A stretch of 64,000 nucleotides of DNA from Phoma sp. XZ068. Lineage: Eukaryota; Ascomycota; Dothideomycetes; Pleosporales; Didymellaceae. Made by a program: the position numbers and the translations under genes. Shown piece after piece: positions 56,279-64,000 of this stretch (position 1 is the stretch's first letter; every line of letters begins with the position of its first letter). Below the pieces are notes generated by a model. It did not search any database, was not told where the DNA came from, and saw nothing but the letters and a program-made list of their open reading frames with translations. The DNA lies in the NCBI GenBank assembly GCA_004835665.1, contig ML240445.1:1488001-1552000 (forward strand). The letters are read 5' to 3'.

Positions 56279-57286
56279 ATGAGCAAGCGCAAAACAGACA
56301 CCATGCCCGGCGAGCCAGCAAAGCGCCAGAAGCGCGAAGAGTACAAGAAGACACTTATTGAGAATGACGCAGCGCTGCCAAAGAAGAAATTCTACCGGCA
56401 ACGCGCCCACGCCAACCCGTTTTCAGACCACTCTCTGACATAGTAAATGGCGCCCTACCGTGATTGTGGATATCTTGCTAAGCGTATGTAGTCCCAACAG
56501 CCCTGCAGATATGGATTGGGCAAGCTTATACCCAAACTATGCAGTCGAGGACAAATCACAGACAGGAACGAGGTCACATGACAACGATGAGGAAGAGAAG
56601 AGTACAGCAGTCAAAGCACTTACAAAGAACGTCGAGATTGCCGACATTGGCTGCGGCTTTGGTGGCCTGTTGTTTGCACTTGCACCAAAATTCCCAGATA
56701 CATTAATGCTTGGTGCGTGCAATCCATCGAGACCTGCGCGACGTCCAGGAAACCGTGCTAACGGCAGCTAGGTCTTGAGATCAGGACTTCAGTCACAGAG
56801 TACGTACAAGAAAAGGTCCGCGCTCTGCGTGTCCAGAATGCCGCAACTGGCGCCTACCAGAACGCATCCTGCATCCGGGCAAACACGATGAAGTTCCTCC
56901 CCAACTTCTTCCAGAAGGCGCAACTCTCCAAGATCTTCCTCTGCTTCCCTGATCCGCACTTCAAGCAGCGCAAGCACAAAGCCCGCATCGTGTCATACAC
57001 ACTGAACTCAGAGTATGCATATGTACTGAAGCCGGGAGCGATCGTGTACACGATTACTGATGTGCAGGATTTGCATGAGTGGATGAAAGGCCATTTTGAG
57101 AAGCACCCTAGCTTTGAGAGGGTGAGCAAGGTGTTCGAAGAAGGAGAGGGAGAGGACGGGGAGGGTATGGATGAGTGCGTTAGGTTGATGAGGAGTGAGA
57201 CTGAGGAGGGCAAGAAGGTCACGAGGAATAACGGGATGAAATATGTGGCCTGCTTCAGGAGACTCGAGGACCCGGCGTGGCCTTGA
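56279..57286 (+). CDS. TRM8: tRNA (guanine-N7)-methyltransferase catalytic subunit (Trm8)
   Basis: Exons 56279-56442, 56492-56712 and 56772-57286 give 299 residues. After a basic N-terminus (KRQKREEYKK) come RQRAHANPFSDHSLTYPNSP and MDWASLYP. The SAM-binding motif is VEIADIGCGFGGLLFALAPK followed by LGLEIRTSVTEYVQEK, and the tRNA-contact block is IFLCFPDPHFKQRKHKARIV. These define the TrmB/Trm8 (METTL1) family, which makes m7G46 in tRNA with its partner Trm82. An acidic insertion (EEGEGEDGEGMDE) lies in the C-terminal region. The ATG at 56279 is preferred; the in-frame ATG at 56225 would add 18 residues without acidic residues. Confidence 0.95.
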
Positions 57287-57945
57287 GCCGAGTACAATAG
57301 ATGTCAAGGAGGAAGAAAACCAGCGCACAACATCCATTTTGTTGATAGAGTTCTGAGAAGAGGCGGTACTTAAAGCCTTCAAATCAAGGTCCTCCTCGTC
57401 ATCACTACCTAGGTACTTTTGATGTGTGTAAAATGACAGAGAAGATCCACTTCAATTGAAAGATCAAAACATGGGTGTCTTTTTCTTGGCGAACAGTCCT
57501 GACCTGTGGTCAGCTGTCGAGACATTCTGATTCAGGAACGCGCCTTCCATGTCCCCCTCCCGTCCGAAGAAGCAAGCTTGTCTAGCGCCGCGCTAACGCC
57601 TACTCCAACGACGAGCCCACAATTCCAGAGCGACCATTCCGGCGGATATACTAGATATATCTGGATCTGATCTATATCTCCCTTCGTGTGAACCATACCG
57701 TACTCGGGTCAGGCCCCCGATGTGCAGCTCGGTTGTGAAGGAGCAATTTATCATCCCGCTTTCTGGGCAGCTAAACCACATTCGTTGCACAACCGATGCA
57801 GTGCAGGATCAAAGGACATGGGTTGAGATGAGGTGTAGCTGACGCGAGGCGAAAGTTCGCTCATAACCTCCGTTCAGAATCTGTATGGGCGCCCACCTTC
57901 CCCTCGCTGGCGCTCATTAGACCTTGACGAACAAGCAGCTACAAA
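57287..57945. other. Intergenic, promoter of the FAD oxidase
   Basis: 659 bp, boundary between the conserved block and the accessory block to the right. No clear TATA box near the oxidase start and no other feature. Confidence 0.55.
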
Positions 57946-59554
57946 ATGATGATACTCACATCCATCGCAACACTGCTTCTTGCTGTTCGAGCAGTCGCTG
58001 CGACACCTGCTGTTGGCGGTCTCGCAGGTGGAGAGAAGGTTGCATGTGCCAAGCTCAAGCTCAAGCATCCCGAGCAGACGTTCTATCCAGATTCTGCAGG
58101 ATACAAGTACGAAACGCAGTCTGGTAAGAACCAATCGACCAGTATGAAGCGTCTCTAACACCTCAGTCTATTGGTCTGCAACTAATTTCAACGGTCCTGC
58201 CTGTGTTTTCGTCCCGCAAAATGCGCAACAAACGTCTCTGGCGGTTACAACGATGGCGCTGACACTGTCAAAATTCGCTGTTCGAGGCGGTGGTCATATG
58301 CCAATTCCCGGCTATAATGGTATCGATAGCACGGGTATATTGCTGTCAGCATCCAATCTTACAACCCTGACACTTTCATCCGACAAGACGGTAGTCTCGG
58401 TCGGTCCCGGCAATCGATGGGGGGATGTGTATTCGTTTCTGGCGCCGTCGAACCTTGCAGTAGTTGGAGGCCGTGTTGGTCACGTAGGCGTGTCCGGCCT
58501 GCTTCTGGGTGGTGGCATCTCTTTCTACTCTTCGCAACATGGGTTTGCATCAGACAACGTAGTGAAGTATCAGGTTAGTTGCGTTCCTAGCCACGTCCGC
58601 TTGTGCTGACATTTCAAGTGTGTACTGGCCAATGGCATGATTGTTGAAGCTACTGCTTCCAATACGTACTCTGACCTCTTTTGGGCCCTCAGAGGCGGTG
58701 GCAACTCTTTCTGCATCGTAACACGGTTCGATTTGAAGACTGTTCAGTCTGATAAGATCCACATCGGCATTGCACAATTCGATCAGTCACAGTCCAAGGG
58801 CTATCTCGATGCTGTTTACAACTTCGGAAAGTACGGCGCGCCAGCCGACCCGAGAGCAGCCATTATTCCAACAATCTTGATCTTCCCTTCAGCGAATCTG
58901 ACTGTATACGCTGCAGCAAAGTTCTACGACTCGCTGACGGATAGCTCGACGGTCTTTGAGAACTTTACTGCGCCTCGGCTGCCGCCTGTTGCTGACTCTT
59001 ACGCACTGCAACCGCTGGCCGATTATATCGCTGCGACGGATGCTTTGCAGCCCAATGGGCTGCGACAGGCATTCCGAACATTGTCGTCTGTGGTGGACAG
59101 AGACGCTGTGCAGGAGATTCATGATACCTTTGTTTCAGAAGTATCATCAAAACTAGCAGGCATCAATGGCCTGCAAGCCTCCATTACCTTTCAGCCGGTT
59201 ACCAAATCTTTTCTTCAAAAAAGTGCCAACAGTGGAGGCAATCCTCAGGGCGTCGACGTGTCGAAAGCTCCATTGTTCTGGATTGTCGAGAACTGGACAT
59301 GGGCGGAACCTTCTGACGACGCCGCGGTTGAGGCGGCTGCGGATACGATCACCGCAGAGATCAACTCTCGTCTAGCTCAGAAATCATACAGCGCTACCTA
59401 TATATATATGAACGATGCTGGGAAAGGACAGCGCGTCTTTCAGAGCTATCCGCCTGCAAATTTGCAAAAGCTCAAAACTATTCGCACAAAGTATGATCCG
59501 TTGAGGATCTACACGAATTTGCTTGTCGGAGGGTGGAAGGTTGCGGATGCATAA
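57946..59554 (+). CDS. Secreted FAD-linked oxidase, berberine-bridge-enzyme-like
   Basis: Exons 57946-58123, 58167-58573 and 58619-59554 give 506 residues. The N-terminus MMILTSIATLLLAVRAVAAT is a signal peptide. The PCMH/FAD_binding_4 domain shows KFAVRGGGHMPIPGYNGI, whose His (about 103) is the expected 8-alpha covalent FAD ligand, then GVSGLLLGGGISFYSSQHGF and FWALRGGGNSFCIVTRFDLK. The cysteine that forms the second FAD bond in plant BBEs is missing at the usual place (GRVGHVGVSG), so flavin attachment is probably single. The C-terminal RTKYDPLRIYTNLL resembles the BBE-like tail. Such oxidases act in secondary metabolism or carbohydrate oxidation. Two MFS transporters follow on the opposite strand. 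The substrate is unknown. Confidence 0.9.
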
Positions 59555-59794
59555 GAAGTCAAGACTAAGACTACAGTCCAATCGCGACTAAGCATCGCGG
59601 GCAACGAGAATGACCTGTAGACTACCGGAGTATCAGAAGCCGAAAGATGAGTCACTTGAAAGTGCGCTGAAGCCTACAAACTGTGAGCTGAAGCGTTGAT
59701 ACTGTAGGTTGAACTGAGAGCATTGCAAGTATTCATGTGGCTCAATCACAATAAGACTGTGTTCATGTATTTAGTCTACAACTTCTACTCGTCC

Positions 59795-61159
59795 TCAGTC
59801 CTCATGCTCCGAGCTCTGCTCGAATGTAGACACTGCTGATCGGAGTCGAGCGAACGTCACCCAGAGCAGCATTGCCAGTATTGACTGCACCATAATTGCG
59901 TAACGGAACACTCCAATCCCCAGTCCCTCGACGACAGCACCGATACCGAAAGGTAACAAGGCTCCACCTACTTGACCAAGTGATGCGACGAAAGAGACTG
60001 CAGCTACGTGCAATTCCTTTGGCAGTAATTGTGTCAGGACGATAACACCAGACGGGAAAAACGGACCCATAATGAAACCAAGGACTACCATCAGCACGAC
60101 TGAGACGATTGGGTTTGGCAGTACCGCAAACAAGCCCTCGATCAAGATCGCAATGGCGAAGTAGAGCGCGGTCGCTTTGCGCACCCCAATCTTATCGGTC
60201 ACCGGTCCCAGGATGAGTCTACCAACTGCCATACCAGCCCAAAAGCCTGATGACGATAGGCCGGCGAGATAGGGAGACGCAGATCGACTGCGAAGCATGA
60301 AGGACACGACCCATCCCGAAATTGCTGTTTCGACACCCACATCCGCAAGAAAGTATGCCGCGCACCACCATGTAGCGGGAAATTTGAGCATCTCCTTGGA
60401 GTGGGCTTTATTGTCGATGTCTTCAGACTGATGTGTTTGACGATACACTGTTGCTGTTTCGCTCCAAAATCCATTGGATAGGACCACGGCGTCAATGACC
60501 GAAAGAGCGCCCTGATACAACCATCAGCTCTAAATTTGGTTTGACCAGATATCAATCCAACTTACCAATACATAGTACCACTCAAACCAAGCATATCCAT
60601 TCGTAGTCATAACCGTCACTAGAAGTGGAGCAACTGCCGCTCCAACGGAAAAACTCCCATGCAGCAGTCCAGATACCGTGCTGGCTCTTTCCATACTACC
60701 GGCCCACGCACACCAGCTTCCATCGAGCAGACCTGTCCCGAGGCCTTGCACTGCAAATCCTACGAGCACGAGTCCAAAACGAGGGTGCAGCGATAGCAGT
60801 CCTGCTGCGATAATCTGCAGCACCGGTCCGATGAGTGCAATACCGAGCTGACCGAAATGGTGATGGACCAGTGAGCTCATCTGGGCGGCGACTATGTAGC
60901 CTAGTGGGCCGACGACGAAGATTAGAGACACGTGTAGATCGGACAGGTCGTAGTAGGACGAGATCAGGGGAAGGAGTACGCCTATTGATGAGTTGAAGAG
61001 GCCGAGCGTAGCGAACGAGTACATGGCCGCTGCTATTCTGATCCCGAACTGCATTGAGAGTTTTCGTTGGCCATTTTGAGAGACGGTCTCTTCGACTTGC
61101 GAGGCAGGCGCGTACCTGGCAAGAAGAGGAGCGCCTTCTTCCTGCGACTGAGACGTCAT
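59795..61159 (-). CDS. MFS transporter (FucP/Bsc6-like)
   Basis: Exons 60566-61159 and 59795-60511 give 436 residues. After a 40-residue hydrophilic N-terminus, twelve hydrophobic segments can be counted, six per exon-half: FGIRIAAAMYSFATLGLFNS, VSLIFVVGPLGYIVAAQMSS, LVLVGFAVQGLGTGLLDGSW and, in the second half, FWAGMAVGRLILGPVTDKIG (an MFS loop 8-9 motif) and VLMVVLGFIMGPFFPSGVIV. Sequence and the short length place it with fucose-permease/Bsc6-like fungal MFS proteins. Substrate unknown. It is convergent with the FAD oxidase (240 bp between stops) and near a second MFS gene, so export or import linked to the oxidase is possible. Confidence 0.87.
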
Positions 61160-61247
61160 GTTACACGTGGTGAGAGTCAGGAGAAAAGTGAAGCAGTGAA
61201 CGAGGACCTGGTTTCAAGAGAACGACGAACTTATAATAGAAATTGCA

Positions 61248-61254
61248 TTTTATA
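61248..61254 (-). promoter_or_regulatory. TATA box of the Bsc6-like MFS gene
   Basis: TATAAAA on the minus strand about 90 nt upstream of the ATG at 61159. Confidence 0.45.
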
Positions 61255-61420
61255 GCGTGTTTTAATGAAGATTGGAAGTTGATGATGGTACTCGCAGGAA
61301 GTCGCTACATCAAGTTAGTGTAGCCGAGGCTATCGTCACCGCTACGGAAGGCGCTTTCAACCTCAATCCGCCACCAAGACACTCAGTAACACAAACTGTG
61401 ATACATCCGCCAACTGAACC

Positions 61421-63099
61421 CTACAACGGGAACAAAGTCGCTTTGACACCGGTTTCCTCTTCCTCCTTCAGAAGCTTCTTGTTCGCCCGTCTAAGATTGG
61501 TCTTCATGAAGATGCAGGTGCAGATACTGAGGATAGAGAATCCCATCATCAGCAGCATAGCTGGAATATAGCGAGGGGCATCCTGCGGACGGAAGAAATA
61601 CGGCGAGTAGATGTTGCCCATTTGGCTCATGATGTTTACGATCGCTGTCGCGCAAGCTCTCTTTGCAGGCGTTGCGTTAAGGGTGCTCGCTGCCCATGTG
61701 TAAACGATGGCGTTCGAGCCGAAGCAACCGCCGATATAGAGGAAGGACGCGAAGTAGCGAGCCGGGACGTTGAGAGTGGCAACGGTAACGATGAAACCAG
61801 CGGCTGCAACGCCAAGAGGAATGGAGATGTGAAGACCGCGCTCTTTGTTGCGATCACTGGAGAATGCAATGGCGAAGGAAACTAGGGTACCAATGAGGTA
61901 GGGAGGAGCCGTGCAGACAAGCGTAATGGTTCGAGACCCGAGTCCAAAGCCCTTGACAATGGTTGGATAGAAATTGTTGAATCCATAAGCCGAGTGGTTG
62001 GCACAGAGCATAAGAGACTGTGGCACGAGTAAGTATGTGTGTAATGGAGAAAATCCTTCCGACTTACAAAAACCCAAGTTCGATAATCAGTCAATGCAAG
62101 CTTGAGACCATGCATGATACTCTCATCGGCCTCAGCGACTGAAACTCTGTCCTTTTGGATGCGATCGACAGCAAGCTTCCGCTCGTCTTCGGTGAACAAC
62201 CATGTTCCGCTACCAGTCTTGCTGCCAGGAAAGTCGGGCAGGATGAACACCGCCCCGAGAGCGCAGGCGAACGTTGCAGCACCCTCGATGATGAAAAGCC
62301 ACTAACCAAGTCAGCCTTATACTCAAGAGCTCGAAAAACTCAGAACGTTGTCCGAGGCTGTCAAAACTCACCTGCCACCCAGCTAAACCAGCTTTACCCT
62401 CAAGCCCGGCGAACACAGCAGCAGCTATCAGACCAGAGAACGCAGTAGCTAAGACCAGCCCACTATAGAGTACAGCGGTCCTCAGCGCAAGTTCCTTTCG
62501 AGTATACCAAGAACTTAGCATGTAGAATGCGCCCGGCCAAAAAGGTGCTTCCACGATACCGAGGAAGAATCGTACGGCAATCAGGCCAGAATAGTTATGT
62601 ACACCCGCAGTTGCTGCAGATACGCAAGACCATATCATAGCGCATGCAGGGATGTAAAGCGAAGGTCTGACCCGTGGCAGTAGCATGTTACTCGGCAATT
62701 GGAACAAGACATAGCCAACATTGAGGATAGATACCTGTACGTGGTCAGCTGAGAGTAATGCCGGCACACAAAGGGACACATACAGCGACGTTGAATTGAT
62801 TCCCAACAAGCCCGAGGTCCTTCTCAAATGAGTCCAACTTTGCTTGGCTGTGGCCAGTCAGTGGAGAAGCGTGAAGCCCATACTGTCGATACTTACGCAA
62901 TGTTGTTACGGTCCATATAGTTAAAAAAGTACAAAATCCAGACAACAGGCATGAGCGACATATCCAGCTTGCGGACAAGTCTTTTCTCCATAGCCCTTGT
63001 GTCTTCGTCGTAGTCTTGCAGTTGCTCAACCTTGTCGTTGCCTGTCTTCATCTCCACCTCATGTAGACTCGACTTTTCAGGCTTCGTTGAACCTGCCAT
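61421..63099 (-). CDS. MFS anion:cation symporter (Dal5/allantoate permease type)
   Basis: Five exons (63099-62897, 62847-62784, 62734-62372, 62301-62068, 62017-61421) give 486 residues. Family blocks of the anion:cation symporter group are VRKLDMSLMPVVWILYFFNY followed by MDRNNIA, the spliced LDSFEKDLGLVGNQFNVAVS, LNVGYVLFQLPSNMLL, VRFFLGIVEAPFWPGAFYML then SSWYTRKELALR, and the C-terminal SQMGNIYSPYFF. Twelve membrane segments are present. Relatives carry allantoate, nicotinate, pantothenate or other carboxylates with protons; the specific substrate is unknown. It lies just downstream of the Bsc6-like gene, same strand, 261 bp apart. Confidence 0.9.
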
Positions 63100-63208
63100 G
63101 GTAAAGATGTGTAAGTGCCAAATGCTATGGTTGCAGGTTAAATGATCCGCTGCGTTTTGGTTTCGTCCAAGAGGCTTGCGATGTGAATTACATGTTGATC
63201 CCTTGTCG

Positions 63209-63215
63209 TTTTATA
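63209..63215 (-). promoter_or_regulatory. TATA box of the Dal5-like MFS gene
   Basis: TATAAAA on the minus strand about 110 nt upstream of the ATG at 63099. Confidence 0.45.
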
Positions 63216-63692
63216 CAACTAGGCCCTGATACACTCTCAGCTAGGAATCCGGGGTCCCCATAGCCAAGCGCATGCGATGCGGGGAATTCTCGACAAAGTG
63301 AGGTTGTCGGAACACTCCAGCAAGAGGTCAGGAGCTGAGCGGTGCGGGAGAGAAAGGCGCGATCAAACGGAAAAAGAGCGATTGGCTAAGGACGGCTCCG
63401 GGACCCACTTGGATCCTGTGAACGCAACTCCATCAGCCACCACCTTTCGAGATTATGGAAAACACATGGAGTACACCGGTCTTTCAAGCTCTGCGGCATC
63501 GTCTTGAATATCCCTACTACGAGAGTCACACGATCGAGCGAGCGTCTTCCCCGCACTACGTTATTGAATGTTCGAACCGCGGCCCCGGGTAAAGCAATTC
63601 TGCGTGTCCCCAAGTCGTGATTATGAGGGGACGGTTCAATGAAGAAAGGGTCGGCAGGTGATTAGCACAGAATATCGTAGATCGCAACAATG

Positions 63693-63700
63693 TATAAGTA
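63693..63700 (+). promoter_or_regulatory. TATA box of the terminal secreted-protein gene
   Basis: TATAAGTA, 64 nt before the ATG at 63764. Confidence 0.45.
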
Positions 63701-63763
63701 GAGGTGAACCTCAACAAGCCCGAAGATTCCCTCCGCGTATACACAAGCACAAAACTCTACATC

Positions 63764-64000
63764 ATGCGCAGCGTTCTTGTGCTACCCGCCCTTCTTTTTG
63801 GCAAAAGCTTGTTTGCATCTCAATTCCTTCGCGAGCTGCCTGTTGAGTTCCGGACCATTGCGTCGAAGTGGGCCTGGGTATCGTACGACTCGCCGTCTGT
63901 CGCTGTACTTCCGGGCTCATTCAATCGATCGGTGTTTGATGCCCCCCACGAAGGAAAAACTTCTGACGATGATATTGCTCAAGCGTTCGTATTCCATACA
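63764..64000 (+). CDS. Secreted protein of unknown function (N-terminal part)
   Basis: 79 codons are open from the ATG at 63764 to the right edge. MRSVLVLPALLFGKSLFASQ looks like a signal peptide. The mature part (ELPVEFRTIASKWAWVSYDS and on) has one NxS site (FNRS) but no motif I recognise. A well-placed TATA box supports the start. The reading frame may be interrupted by an intron beyond the visible part. It could belong to the same accessory block as the FAD oxidase and MFS genes. Confidence 0.55.
   Translation, partial: MRSVLVLPALLFGKSLFASQFLRELPVEFRTIASKWAWVSYDSPSVAVLPGSFNRSVFDAPHEGKTSDDDIAQAFVFHT

Larger units (their letters stand above)
63100..63763. other. Divergent promoter region
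   Basis: 664 bp between the Dal5-like MFS gene and the terminal secreted-protein gene; it contains a TATA box for each, listed separately. Confidence 0.55.

Noticed and set aside
1..64000. Transposons, RIP-mutated blocks, CRISPR arrays, rDNA or 5S genes
   Set aside because: No transposase or reverse-transcriptase motifs, long terminal repeats, AT-rich islands, regularly spaced repeat arrays or rRNA signatures were seen on either strand.

Overview
This window is nuclear DNA of a filamentous ascomycete (Pezizomycotina). The basis is short spliceosomal introns (mostly 45-75 nt, GTAAGT/GTATGT-like donors, CTAAC/CTGAC branch sites), compact single-copy genes on both strands, and fungus-restricted proteins: a three-domain tRNA ligase, a Zn2Cys6 regulator, vanillyl-alcohol oxidase and Npr3. 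Class is not proven by the sequence; Dothideomycetes is my best guess. No rRNA, CRISPR, transposon or AT-rich (RIP-like) block was seen.

Layout. 1-4 kb: an Old Yellow Enzyme cut by the left edge, a CsbD/Hmp1-like small protein, an SDR reductase and THO subunit Tex1/THOC3. 4.5-11.8 kb: tRNA ligase, NPR3 (GATOR1/SEACIT) and COX19. 11.8-24.9 kb: a gene-poor stretch holding only a bHLH regulator with a 3-kb upstream region and SFT2, plus two apparently empty ~3-3.7 kb intervals. 24.9-29.5 kb: a vanillyl-alcohol oxidase divergently paired with a C2HC + Zn2Cys6 regulator across a 568-bp promoter that contains a 16-bp phased repeat. 30.5-39.2 kb: four membrane or redox genes (SulP-STAS-cNMP transporter, FMN reductase, TDT-family permease, long aquaglyceroporin). 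40.5-57.3 kb: mainly housekeeping genes (VPS26, gluconokinase, sphingoid base kinase, initiator tRNA-Met, histidine acid phosphatase, beta-COP, Mago nashi, GID4, TRM8). 57.9-64 kb: an accessory-looking block of a secreted BBE-like FAD oxidase, two MFS transporters and the start of a secreted protein.

Functional themes. Several genes serve RNA metabolism (THOC3 in mRNA export, Mago in the exon junction complex, tRNA ligase, TRM8, tRNA-iMet), vesicle traffic (SFT2, VPS26, beta-COP) and nutrient control (NPR3, GID4). These are scattered and do not look like operons. The credible functional groupings are the VAO/regulator pair (aromatic alcohol catabolism) and the oxidase/MFS block at the right. 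Recognisable TATA boxes sit mainly before the regulated-looking genes (VAO, phosphatase, both MFS genes, the terminal secreted protein).

Exon boundaries were placed by hand from splice motifs, reading frame and family conservation; all summed exon lengths are multiples of three. I saw no clearly new biological system. The most worthwhile leads are the VAO/regulator promoter, the SPC/SPA aquaglyceroporin, the HE-variant phosphatase and the possible dual-targeted tRNA ligase.
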